DNA of 33,652 nt from the NCBI RefSeq assembly GCF_003991905.1, contig NZ_RSCL01000029.1:89223-122874 (forward strand), written 5' to 3'. Below, one piece after another: positions 17,336 to 25,360 of the stretch. Every line of letters starts with the position of its first letter. Positions within the stretch are counted from its first letter, which is position 1. Position numbers and translations under genes: made by a program. Under the pieces are notes generated by a model, which saw only the letters and a list, made by a program, of their open reading frames with translations, did no database searches and was not told the DNA's origin. The stretch comes from Dulcicalothrix desertica PCC 7102 (GTDB taxonomy: Bacteria > Cyanobacteriota > Cyanobacteriia > Cyanobacteriales > Nostocaceae).

Positions 17336-17545
17336 TTAGAGTTGAAACTGTTGGAATAGAGTCGTAGGATATTTAGGTATTGGAGTCATTATATCTGTCG
17401 GGCCTACTGTAGGTGCAGTAATATAAAAATATCCACCTTTAGTCATATCCATTTCGGTTTCTGTCAATTCATAAAGATAGGTTTCTGTATCTGCAAATAA
17501 TTCAGCACCAGAGATACTTAGATTTGAAATATAAATTTTAGCCAT
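17336..17545 (-). CDS. Double-glycine leader precursor peptide 5 (Thr/Pro/aromatic core)
   Basis: 69 residues. The leader is the most diverged copy (MAKIYISNLS, GAELFADTETYLYELTE, MDMTKGG) but keeps length 38 and the GG site. The 31-residue core begins YFYITAPTVGPTD, contains MTPIPKYPTT and ends LFQQFQL: six Thr, five Pro, three Tyr, no Cys, no Ser. The leader groups with peptides 1 and 6 (GAEL, DTETYL). Ribosome binding site is weak. A hairpin of the shared family lies upstream between it and precursor 6. Confidence 0.86.
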   Translation of the reverse strand: MAKIYISNLSISGAELFADTETYLYELTETEMDMTKGGYFYITAPTVGPTDIMTPIPKYPTTLFQQFQL

Positions 17546-17600
17546 TGAAGTTTTACTGCTAATGAAAGTTGTGTGTTTATTTATGATTGCAAATGAGTGC

Positions 17601-17626
17601 CTGCATCTTAATAAAATAAGATACAG
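17601..17626 (-). repeat. Stem-loop between precursors 6 and 5
   Basis: ctgcatctta/taagatacag forms a 10-position stem with one mismatch, 25 nt past the precursor 6 stop. It is a third copy of the stem found after precursors 1 and 5 but lacks a T-tract, so it may only slow or protect the transcript, letting precursor 5 be co-transcribed. Confidence 0.55.
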
Positions 17627-17651
17627 AACATCTAGTTACTAAAGCTAAGTA

Positions 17652-17840
17652 CTATCGCAATACAGATACTATTGAAGTAGTTTTAAGTATTGTTGTTGGT
17701 TTAAAAATAGGTGAAATACAAATACATCCACCCTTCGTCATATCGAGTTCACTATCTGTCAGTTCATGAAGATAGGTTTCTGTATCCAAAAATAATTCGG
17801 CGCCAGAGGTATTTAGATTAGAAATAGAAATTGTAGCCAT
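17652..17840 (-). CDS. Double-glycine leader precursor peptide 6 (only Cys-containing core)
   Basis: 62 residues from the ATG at 17840, chosen because aaggaaactata precedes it and it gives the family start MATISISNL; an in-frame ATG 18 nt upstream is less likely. The leader ends DMTKGG at residue 38. The 24-residue core starts CICISPIFKPTT and ends SIVSVLR: two Cys at core positions 1 and 3, four Thr, three Ser. It is the one member that could in principle form lanthionine or disulfide bonds. A conserved promoter block lies 52 nt upstream. Confidence 0.87.
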   Translation of the reverse strand: MATISISNLNTSGAELFLDTETYLHELTDSELDMTKGGCICISPIFKPTTILKTTSIVSVLR

Positions 17841-17891
17841 TATAGTTTCCTTATTCATTAAAGTTGTGTAATAGGAATAGGCATTAAATCG

Positions 17892-17920
17892 CCTCTTCCT
17901 ATTACTATAATCTGTTATTT
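17892..17920 (-). promoter_or_regulatory. Conserved promoter/5'-UTR block upstream of precursor 6
   Basis: Identical over 29 bp to 16805-16833 and at the same distance from its ATG (52 versus 54 nt). It contains gattatagtaat on the minus strand as a candidate -10. Flanks differ, so this is not just a recent duplication of the whole gene region. Confidence 0.65.
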
Positions 17921-18132
17921 CATTACTAATTTCAAGGTTTTATCCAATAAATAATGAACAAAATAATTATACTTTTATGCGTGATATAGTGTTTTTATTC
18001 CCGTCACATATTGTATTTAAGCTAATTTGTTATCTGGGTGATTGATTATGTGATAACAATCAGAATATAATTGAAACACTCTACTTATGCTATTTATAGA
18101 AAAATCTATTTCAATTATTATTTGCTTATCAT

Positions 18133-18169
18133 AAAAAACCCTGTACTTTAAAGTAAGAAACAGGGTTTT
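18133..18169 (-). terminator. Rho-independent terminator of kinase/HopA1 genes
   Basis: aaaaccctgt and acagggtttt form a 10-bp stem with an inner actt/aagt pairing; TTTTTT follows on the minus strand. It begins 46 nt after the HopA1-like stop. Confidence 0.85.
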
Positions 18170-18214
18170 GTTGATAGTTGGGCTTGATGCCCCTTAAATC
18201 ATCTAATAAGAGGT

Positions 18215-19318
18215 CTAAAGTCTAACTACGAACTCATAAATATCCTCAGAACCAGCATTCAAATAAGCCCGTTCCACATCAATACCCAATTGCGAGAACT
18301 CTTTAAGGATAGCCTTCATCTTCCCTGCTGCTGACTTATCGTTCTGATACCAACTTTCCAATAATCCATTCGCCACAATTTGACATCTATTCATGCCAAA
18401 ACTTTCTTGAGTACCAAATTTCTGGTCGGGTTCCTCTGCTAAACCTAGTCCCGGTGCGAGTTGTTTGGTAAATAAAGGTATTTCAGGTACAAAATGCGAT
18501 TGATTTTTCTGATAAACAAGCTCTAAAACTTCTCTAGCTGCTAGAAAATCTTTCTTATCAAAGTATAATACACCAGCATCATAACGTTTATAATCGCTTG
18601 GATTATAGAGAACTTTGAAAGTAAAGGGAAGAGCAATAGCATTTAACTGCTGGGTTAAGTCACGCATAACTTCCACAGCTCCAACCGATGTGAAATTAAA
18701 GTAGATACGTGTTAATTGCTCTTCTGAGTCTTGGTGACTGTGTATTCCTGCATTAGCTACCGCCATGTAAAAGCCATTTTGCACTACATTTTTTGGTAAA
18801 CGAATTGCGACTATTTCACCAACTGTTGCAGATTGCTCATGAGGTTGCAGGTGCTTATCTCTATGTATATGTAGTCTTAAAGCTCCCTTTTTTACTGCTA
18901 AAGTGCCATCCTCTTCTTCCTTGATAACAGACCAACCGGGGTCAAAGTAACCATCGCCGGAATTACTTTCATGCAATTGCTGGTAAAATTCTAAATTTAC
19001 TCCTAAAAATGTATTATTCTCCATATCTAGGAGCAAACTATTTTCATCTGCATTTGGCGCCAGTATATTTTGCAAATACCCATTGTAATAAATGCCATAA
19101 AGAAAACTACGCAATTGCAAGCTCATATATTTCTGCTGCATTTGCTCAGGTAGTTTCTGAAAACGCTCAACAACCTCAACTGGTAGTTCTAAGGCTTTAT
19201 AATCTGGATGGCGAATCGAGAAATCTGAATGAATTTCTACTTTGTTAACGATATCTTCTAAAACGTCTAACAATCGCCCAGTTAATTGATTTGATGGAAT
19301 ATTCAGTAATTGTGCCAT
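18215..19318 (-). CDS. T3SS effector HopA1-family protein (predicted phospho-Ser/Thr lyase)
   Basis: 367 residues. The C-terminal two thirds carry the family pattern: RLHIHRDKH (148-156), RIYFNFTS (204-211), YNPSDYKRYDAGVLYF (238-253), PLFTKQLAPGLGLAEEP (281-297), GTQESFGMNRC (302-312). HopA1-family proteins in class V lanthipeptide (lexapeptide LxmY) and thioviridamide (TvaD) pathways act with an APH-type kinase to eliminate phosphate from phospho-Ser/Thr, leaving Dha/Dhb. The kinase partner lies directly upstream, 15 nt away. The His/Lys/Arg-rich 148-156 segment may hold acid/base residues, an inference from OspF/SpvC lyases. No signal peptide, so cytoplasmic. The nearest likely substrates are the six precursor peptides downstream on the same strand. 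Confidence 0.85.
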   Translation of the reverse strand: MAQLLNIPSNQLTGRLLDVLEDIVNKVEIHSDFSIRHPDYKALELPVEVVERFQKLPEQMQQKYMSLQLRSFLYGIYYNGYLQNILAPNADENSLLLDMENNTFLGVNLEFYQQLHESNSGDGYFDPGWSVIKEEEDGTLAVKKGALRLHIHRDKHLQPHEQSATVGEIVAIRLPKNVVQNGFYMAVANAGIHSHQDSEEQLTRIYFNFTSVGAVEVMRDLTQQLNAIALPFTFKVLYNPSDYKRYDAGVLYFDKKDFLAAREVLELVYQKNQSHFVPEIPLFTKQLAPGLGLAEEPDQKFGTQESFGMNRCQIVANGLLESWYQNDKSAAGKMKAILKEFSQLGIDVERAYLNAGSEDIYEFVVRL

Positions 19319-19333
19319 TTGTCAATTGTGGAT

Positions 19334-20470
19334 TTATAGAGTGTTTAAAGTATTGGCGCCAAAAATAGTAGGCATTGATTCGTAAGGACGACACAACAAG
19401 CTTTTCGCCACCTGAAGCATGACAATACCGGTATTACCAAAGGATTTTTGGTATTGAATCATAGCTTGAATTTGTTGAACTAAGGCAAACCCTGCAAATT
19501 GAATTGTTCGCTTTAAGAAATCTGGTCGGTGTTCTATAATTTCTGGGAATTTTTTTAGATAGGATTGGATTAATATCAAAATTGAAGGTTGAATTTTGTC
19601 TAAGGGGGTTATCGCTAAACCTAGAGATTCATCAATGCTCAAAGATTTGCTAATAACTAAGCTACCTAACCAAATTTGTATATAGCTAGCGATGATAGTA
19701 CCTAAATCAAAAGCTGGATCTCCCCAAGCTGAACGCTCCCAATCTATTAATCGCACACTAGAGTCTGTAGTTTCTTCCCAGTTATTATGCACCAGGATAT
19801 TATTGAGTTTTAAGTCATTGTGGACAAGACAAGAAGCAGTAAAGGAATTCGCGACCTCCGCTATTGCTTGCCCTAAACTGTCATATCTTTGATACAAAGC
19901 AAAAAATTTCAACCCATCACCTGGTACTATTCCAAAGATTTCTGGGCTAATTCTTTCCAAACTTTGTTGTAAATCTTTCACCATGTCAATTTTGAGATTA
20001 TCTGGCTTATCAGAGAAAAAATCTTGATATTCTTTGCAATTGAAAGTCTCACCATGAATAGATGCTAAAAGGGTACCAATCGTTGCTGCAATTTTACTAT
20101 GAAAAGTCTGCTCTTTTGTATAAAAGTCCATCAAATCTCGATATTGATCTAAATATTTAAAGACAAGAATTGAATTGGCTCTATCAAAATATAATATCTC
20201 TGGGAGAAATGGACAAAGATGATTGACTGAAGAAAAATTTAGTAAGAATTCTTGAATTTTCCACTCTCCTAAAAATTCTCCATGTGCTTTTCCTTCCTGG
20301 TTATGACGTTCCTGTTTAACAAGAAATTTTTCGTCATCTAAAAAAGTAACTAGTAAGTTAAAATTTTTAGCCGCTAGTGGTTTTACTTTACTTAGAGGGC
20401 GCTCTAGCTGATTGCAATGTTTGACTAAATAATCGCAAACATTCTGCTCGTTTATTAGAAATGTCATCAT
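19334..20470 (-). CDS. APH-fold kinase (predicted RiPP Ser/Thr kinase)
   Basis: 378 residues (two adjacent ATGs, 20470 or 20467, are both possible). It has the aminoglycoside-phosphotransferase fold: candidate ATP-binding Lys52 in FLVKQE, hinge region LVFKYLDQYRDL (about 102-113), catalytic loop LVHNDLKLNNIL with His217, Asp219 and Asn224, and metal-binding Asp243 in LIDWERSAWGDPAFDLG. The kinase looks active. In an antibiotic-producer context it could be a resistance gene, but the HopA1 partner 15 nt downstream matches the split kinase/lyase dehydratase of class V lanthipeptides (LxmK) and thioamitides (TvaC). It is probably co-transcribed with the lyase. The 135-nt gap before it may contain its promoter or link it to the upstream operon. 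Confidence 0.85.
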   Translation of the reverse strand: MMTFLINEQNVCDYLVKHCNQLERPLSKVKPLAAKNFNLLVTFLDDEKFLVKQERHNQEGKAHGEFLGEWKIQEFLLNFSSVNHLCPFLPEILYFDRANSILVFKYLDQYRDLMDFYTKEQTFHSKIAATIGTLLASIHGETFNCKEYQDFFSDKPDNLKIDMVKDLQQSLERISPEIFGIVPGDGLKFFALYQRYDSLGQAIAEVANSFTASCLVHNDLKLNNILVHNNWEETTDSSVRLIDWERSAWGDPAFDLGTIIASYIQIWLGSLVISKSLSIDESLGLAITPLDKIQPSILILIQSYLKKFPEIIEHRPDFLKRTIQFAGFALVQQIQAMIQYQKSFGNTGIVMLQVAKSLLCRPYESMPTIFGANTLNTL

Positions 20471-20605
20471 AAGTTACTGCAATATTGCTCTCTATTCTAC
20501 AAAAAAATTAGAGAATTCTCCGTAATTATGCAATTATTGATTAGGCATAATTGAAACTTTTATGTTCTCACATTCAATCCATCCCACAAGATGGTTAAAC
20601 ATTTC

Positions 20606-21385
20606 TTATTGATAGCATAATTGTTTTGGTAAATCTTGACGTAGCTGGGCTAATTCGGAAGAAGGTTTAAGAACAGAATATGCTTCCTGTAATGCATCAG
20701 ACCACAAACCCTTATCCGCAAAATATTTAGTTTTTTCCAAAGCTATAGTTTCGGGATTCGCTCCTTTCTGTCTCTGCAATTGTTCCAAACGTTTTAATTC
20801 TATAGTAATGCGATCTCGCTGGTTTGCTTCCATTATTTTAAAGTTGACAAACATTGTAGGAGCAGTAGCTTCTTGAGTTAAAAAGACTAACCAAGTATAA
20901 GTTTGACCAGGTTTCAAGGGTTCACCTTGATAAGTTATGCTTTGCTTACCAGCGACAATTTGAGTGCTTAAATACTTTTGATTATTTCTTTGGCTATTCG
21001 TTTGCCTATCTAGTTTACTATCCAAAGTTGCCACTGCTATTTTCTTAACTTGTCTGATTGGCTGATTTCCTCGACTGAGTTGGAATTCTCCATTGTGCCA
21101 AATAAATAGGGGTTTTGTATTCCAAATAATTCTCGTTTGAGAAGGGACATCTGGGGAAATAAGACATATTGATTGTTTGGGACGGGAACCACCTTTACGG
21201 GGTTTGATTGGAGGTTGAGGGTCGCGCGCTGGTTTAAAAATTTTATTCCAAAAGCCTTGTATGGTGGGAGTGATTTGGGCTGTTACTGTTTGAGGAGTGA
21301 AGAAAAAGGATAAACCAATAAATAAAGGAATAAATCTTGTAACTGATAATGTGGAAGTTCGCAATATTAATATATTTTTGTTCAT
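20606..21385 (-). CDS. DUF928 family exported protein
   Basis: 259 residues. An N-terminal signal peptide (IPLFIGLSFFFTPQTVTAQ, about 19-37) precedes a Pro/Arg-rich spacer and a beta-rich domain with SICLISPD, RIIWNTKPLFIWH and YTWLVFLTQ, typical of the cyanobacterial DUF928 family. The C-terminal helical part has LERLEQLQ-like and LWSDALQEAYSVLK segments. It is the last gene of a minus-strand operon, 44 bp after the CHASE2-CHAT gene. The family is regularly found beside CHASE2, DUF1822 and CHAT genes in cyanobacteria; its function is unknown, presumably periplasmic. Confidence 0.88.
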   Translation of the reverse strand: MNKNILILRTSTLSVTRFIPLFIGLSFFFTPQTVTAQITPTIQGFWNKIFKPARDPQPPIKPRKGGSRPKQSICLISPDVPSQTRIIWNTKPLFIWHNGEFQLSRGNQPIRQVKKIAVATLDSKLDRQTNSQRNNQKYLSTQIVAGKQSITYQGEPLKPGQTYTWLVFLTQEATAPTMFVNFKIMEANQRDRITIELKRLEQLQRQKGANPETIALEKTKYFADKGLWSDALQEAYSVLKPSSELAQLRQDLPKQLCYQ

Positions 21386-21429
21386 GTTATTGATAAATCT
21401 AGTATTTGTGTGACCAGCTTCATTGCTTA

Positions 21430-23910
21430 TTAGTTATTGATGAATATATGTCTTGACTTACGAACAGCACTTAGAATGTAGAAGTAAAAAGTTATTGTTG
21501 GCAATAACCAAGGTAAGATAATTGCCGTTGATGATATGTAGAGTTGTAAACTAATTAATGCATAAGCTATAGAACTCATATTTAATAGAATCAATAATTT
21601 ACGTTTTTGTTCCGGATTATTTAGGATATATTTATGACTAAGATACTCGGAAGTCAATTTACCTAGTAATACCGCTAAAGCAATCACCCACAAATCGGGA
21701 ATTGGTACAACTATTCTGTTATTAAGGTAGTGATGGGTCATGTAAGCGTGAACTTCGCCACCCGTAAGGACGACACGATTATTATTGGGGTTCTCTTGGT
21801 TGAGCCAATAACTCATCGCTGCTGGTAGCTCGAAATTATCCTCACTATCATTTCCCGTTCCCGCTTCTTCGTATCCTCCTGGTGCAATTATCGCGATTCG
21901 CTGTTGTAATTTCTGCGGTAAGTTGTTTTTAGTTGGATTATCCAGTAATTCCCATGTAGAGATAGTTTGATAAACTTGCTTTGGGAGAATGGAAAAGTCT
22001 ACTATTGGATGCAACCACATTTGCTGGAGGTTGTAACTAAAAGCTGTTATTGGTTGCAGTTGGGTTCGCTCCGATGAATTTTTTTTACTATTACTTGCAC
22101 GATTAATATAATTATTGATTTGTCGCCACAAATCTTGTTTACTTGTTAACTGTGGTTGAGGTGAGTTGGGAAATTTACGTAACTGTTGAGAAGTCGCCAA
22201 AACAGCAGCAAAAGGTCTGGGGTTGGAGCTAAATTTATTAATAGGTAATAGTTGCATATACCACCCAGGCAAAAGTTCCATTTCTCCTTCCATACTCCAG
22301 TTGAGACTAGCAATTTTGGGATGAACGTTTAACCATTTGCCTTGAGTGTCGCGAGTTGTAATGAATACAAAACGTATCGGTTCATATGAGTCCTTTAATC
22401 CTGCTTGGAGCGACTTGTTTAAAAGAAAATCGTTTTTAAAATCTGGTCGATCTAATAGATAATCTATACCGACAACAGATGCTTTTAATTCTACTAATTT
22501 ATCGACAATCTGCGCCATATATTTACGGTCAATCGGTCTTGGATTTAAAATTCCAGCTTTTTTAATTGACTCGTTATCTATTTGTAATAGAAGTAGAGGA
22601 GAAGTGCTTTTTGTATCGACTTGGTTAGTTAAATTGCGATATATTGCTTGCATTAAAACTCGTTTTTCTAATAGCCAGGTTTGTACGGGAAGTTGTAAAC
22701 TAATTAATGCTAAGGCTGAAATTGTGACCGTTTCTAAAAGTGTTGGTGTTAGTTTTTTTAAATATTGTTTAAATCCAAAGGGTTCGAGATGAAATAAAGA
22801 TGCATCGGGATGACGAAATAAGGAAGGAATTAAATAAGAACTGGGATAGGTGAGATTTTTCTCTATTTTGAGATAATCGCAAGCTGCTAATAATGCTTGA
22901 TGGACATCTTGATATTGAGAGACATTATTTAAAAGCTGGACAAAAATTTCTTCGGCAACCCGATTGTGTATGGGTTCACGCATAATTGCAACTTGACTCA
23001 AACCCAATTCAACTAATTTATTGGCGATGCTTAAGCCATCACAGGAGTTGAACAAAGCAAACTGCAATCCATTTTGAATTGCTACAGATAAAGGTTGTTC
23101 AATTTCACTTAGCATAATTGTGGCATTGGGTGCGATTGATATTTGTCCTCCCGTTAAGTCCGTTTCCCGACTGTGACCAGCAAAGAATAAAATATCCCAT
23201 CCCTGGCTATTTTTGAGTTTTTCAACTATTTCGTATTTGAGTTTATCTATATCTGTTTCTCCTTGTGAAGAAATTAAATCGACTTTAATAAGTTTTTGTA
23301 ATGATAAAATTGCTTGTTTCTCTTTCTCGAAATTTAATCCGCTATCGTCGCCAAAAATAGCCAATACTCTTACCTTACCTGGAGTTCGTTTGACTAGTTT
23401 GACACTTTGTTGAATATTAATCGGTTGACGAACTATACGTAGTTTGTTTGCCAAAAACTGAGAACTAATCTCCCATGTTTCCCAAGGTAAGCGTGTTAAT
23501 TCGAGAATATTACAACTAATAAAAATATCTATATAACTACTTTTTAAGATGCTTTTATCTTGATTGTTTGTACCTTTACTATTAATATTATTGACAGTTA
23601 AAATTGAGCGAATATCATATAATTCCTTGCTGCGTAACCATTGATGAAACTCATATAATAGCTTTGCTTCGGCTTGCACTAATTCGGCTTGCCAATCCAC
23701 AGGAGGAGGCGCCACAACACCAATATTAATAATCTTTCCCCGTGATTCTTGGCTGTAAAAATTATGATAGATACGCTGCCATATTTTGTAGTTAGCAATA
23801 ATATGTTCGGGATAGATAAGTTCGGCGGTTATTTTTTGATTATTATTCCATGTGAGTTGAAATAAACACTTGTTTTCAACTCGTTGAACTTGCAAGTAAA
23901 ATTTACTCAT
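21430..23910 (-). CDS. CHAT - CHASE2 membrane sensor protein
   Basis: 826 residues from ATG 23910. That start leaves 13 nt to the preceding gene and is preferred to an overlapping TTG at 23943. A CHAT-type domain occupies about 130-360, with His246 in FFAGHSRE and Cys290 in FNSCDGLS, so the caspase-like dyad is present. A membrane helix at about 385 (TISALALISLQLPVQTWLL) leads into a CHASE2 extracytoplasmic sensor domain (LLLLQIDNESIKKAG, RPIDRKYMAQIVDKL, VVGIDYLLDRP). Three more helices end the protein. The layout suggests a membrane sensor whose periplasmic CHASE2 part controls a cytoplasmic CHAT protease. Signal and substrate are unknown. Confidence 0.9.
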   Translation of the reverse strand: MSKFYLQVQRVENKCLFQLTWNNNQKITAELIYPEHIIANYKIWQRIYHNFYSQESRGKIINIGVVAPPPVDWQAELVQAEAKLLYEFHQWLRSKELYDIRSILTVNNINSKGTNNQDKSILKSSYIDIFISCNILELTRLPWETWEISSQFLANKLRIVRQPINIQQSVKLVKRTPGKVRVLAIFGDDSGLNFEKEKQAILSLQKLIKVDLISSQGETDIDKLKYEIVEKLKNSQGWDILFFAGHSRETDLTGGQISIAPNATIMLSEIEQPLSVAIQNGLQFALFNSCDGLSIANKLVELGLSQVAIMREPIHNRVAEEIFVQLLNNVSQYQDVHQALLAACDYLKIEKNLTYPSSYLIPSLFRHPDASLFHLEPFGFKQYLKKLTPTLLETVTISALALISLQLPVQTWLLEKRVLMQAIYRNLTNQVDTKSTSPLLLLQIDNESIKKAGILNPRPIDRKYMAQIVDKLVELKASVVGIDYLLDRPDFKNDFLLNKSLQAGLKDSYEPIRFVFITTRDTQGKWLNVHPKIASLNWSMEGEMELLPGWYMQLLPINKFSSNPRPFAAVLATSQQLRKFPNSPQPQLTSKQDLWRQINNYINRASNSKKNSSERTQLQPITAFSYNLQQMWLHPIVDFSILPKQVYQTISTWELLDNPTKNNLPQKLQQRIAIIAPGGYEEAGTGNDSEDNFELPAAMSYWLNQENPNNNRVVLTGGEVHAYMTHHYLNNRIVVPIPDLWVIALAVLLGKLTSEYLSHKYILNNPEQKRKLLILLNMSSIAYALISLQLYISSTAIILPWLLPTITFYFYILSAVRKSRHIFINN

Positions 23911-23923
23911 GATAATGACCCAC

Positions 23924-25294
23924 TTATCTAATATCAAATGCAAAGGTTGGTAATGTTACCTCAACTCCATCCGCTATATTCACACTAACAATAAACTTTT
24001 CATCCCAAGTACCAGATACAGCAGTAAATAAGTAAGAATTTACCTGTTGAGAATTTACCTGCTGTTCGCTCAAAATTCCGGTTTTATCGCTAAGTCTAAA
24101 TATCAAATTATTCGGTAGAGTATTTGGTGCAGGGGCGCCCAATATTAAGAATAAGCTCCAGCTATTTGGTTCACTTTCTGTTGAAGAATTCCAAGCTACG
24201 GCATATATCCTCAATAAATTTCCTGCCAAATTAAAATTATGATGTCCGCACCTAGCTGTGTTAGGAATTTCTACGCCTTGAGTGTGTAATTGCGATTTAA
24301 TAGCTGCAAATTCTGCGGTCGGACTGCGAAATTCACTGGCTGGTGATAAACCAATTAATTCCCATGATAATGCTTCCCCTAGTTCATCTAATTCTCCCCA
24401 CAGCCAACGTCCTAAATTTATTGCCGGTTGGGTAACTAATTTGATGAGGTCGGCTAAATATGTTTGTAATTTTTTTTCTCTCGAACTATTGGTTTCTAAA
24501 TTAGCATTATCTAAATTATTCGTTTGTAATTGATATACCCATTTCAACAAATCTGGAGAAGTTACAACAGCACTTCCTTGTTGCCAATTTAAAACTTGCC
24601 AAAGTTCGGTTTCTGGTGGTTGTAACTGGGGTAAGAATCTCGCTAACTCACTTGCCATTGCAGCTAATTCTTGCTTGCGATCAACAGTTAGCGCAGGTAA
24701 CAAAATTGCCTCTGGTTTTAGAACACGTAAATATAGTAATAAATTATTGGGTTCTGCTTCAAACCAATCTAAGGGGATTTGATACGTCCAATCCGATCTA
24801 CCCCCTATATCAGATGAGCTAGAAGACGAATTGGAAATATTTTCCTTTAACTGCTGATAATTCATTACTCCTCGAACAATCCCAGCTTCTTGTTCCTCTG
24901 CAACTTCTAAAAGTACATAAAAATGAGGAACAAATTCGGGTATATCTACGACAAATCGTGATAGAGATACTTCCTCGTCAAATACACTATCAAGAGTAAT
25001 TAAACAAAGTTTGAATTGACCGACTTGTAAATTACTTATGATGGGAAATACGTTCATTAATTCGGGTTTAGCAATCGTTGATTCTTGCCAATTAACCGTA
25101 AGATGATTATCTCGTTCTTCCAACCATTTTTTTAAAGTTAATAATCCCAAAGCATTCAAATATGTTTGCCATTGACGGGAATTGTCTGGTATTTGCTGGC
25201 TTAATTGTATTGCCCACTCAATATCTTCAATCTCGATACTCAGAGCTTCTGTAGATAAACGTTCAAATTCAAAAGGCATTGGTAAAATCTGCAT
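23924..25294 (-). CDS. DUF1822 family protein
   Basis: 456 residues, beginning MQILPMPFEFERLSTEALSI and having WQTYLNALGLLTLKKWLEER near residue 50, both characteristic of the cyanobacterial DUF1822 family. No signal peptide or membrane helix. It lies between the sigma-like gene (66 bp) and the CHASE2-CHAT gene (13 bp), so one transcript is likely. Its function is unknown; its constant company with CHAT/CHASE2 and sigma-like genes suggests a shared signalling module. Confidence 0.87.
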   Translation of the reverse strand: MQILPMPFEFERLSTEALSIEIEDIEWAIQLSQQIPDNSRQWQTYLNALGLLTLKKWLEERDNHLTVNWQESTIAKPELMNVFPIISNLQVGQFKLCLITLDSVFDEEVSLSRFVVDIPEFVPHFYVLLEVAEEQEAGIVRGVMNYQQLKENISNSSSSSSDIGGRSDWTYQIPLDWFEAEPNNLLLYLRVLKPEAILLPALTVDRKQELAAMASELARFLPQLQPPETELWQVLNWQQGSAVVTSPDLLKWVYQLQTNNLDNANLETNSSREKKLQTYLADLIKLVTQPAINLGRWLWGELDELGEALSWELIGLSPASEFRSPTAEFAAIKSQLHTQGVEIPNTARCGHHNFNLAGNLLRIYAVAWNSSTESEPNSWSLFLILGAPAPNTLPNNLIFRLSDKTGILSEQQVNSQQVNSYLFTAVSGTWDEKFIVSVNIADGVEVTLPTFAFDIR

Positions 25295-25360
25295 GATTTT
25301 GGAGATGTCTATTATATAATCACGGTTTCTTGGTTTTATGATTTGAGCGCAAATGCTCGC

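Larger units (their letters stand above)
17859..18214. other. Intergenic region between HopA1-like gene and precursor 6
   Basis: 356 bp, AT-rich, with no gene seen. It holds the promoter block of precursor 6 and the terminator of the HopA1-like gene, which shows that precursor transcription is separate from the modifying enzymes. Confidence 0.75.

Noticed and set aside
18215-19318. HopA1-family protein as a genuine type III secretion effector
   Set aside because: No type III secretion genes are present and cyanobacteria lack the system; pairing with an APH kinase fits RiPP dehydration instead.
19334-20470. Kinase as an aminoglycoside-resistance gene
   Set aside because: The fold is shared, but the immediate HopA1 partner and precursor cluster make a RiPP kinase more likely. 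Not fully excluded.
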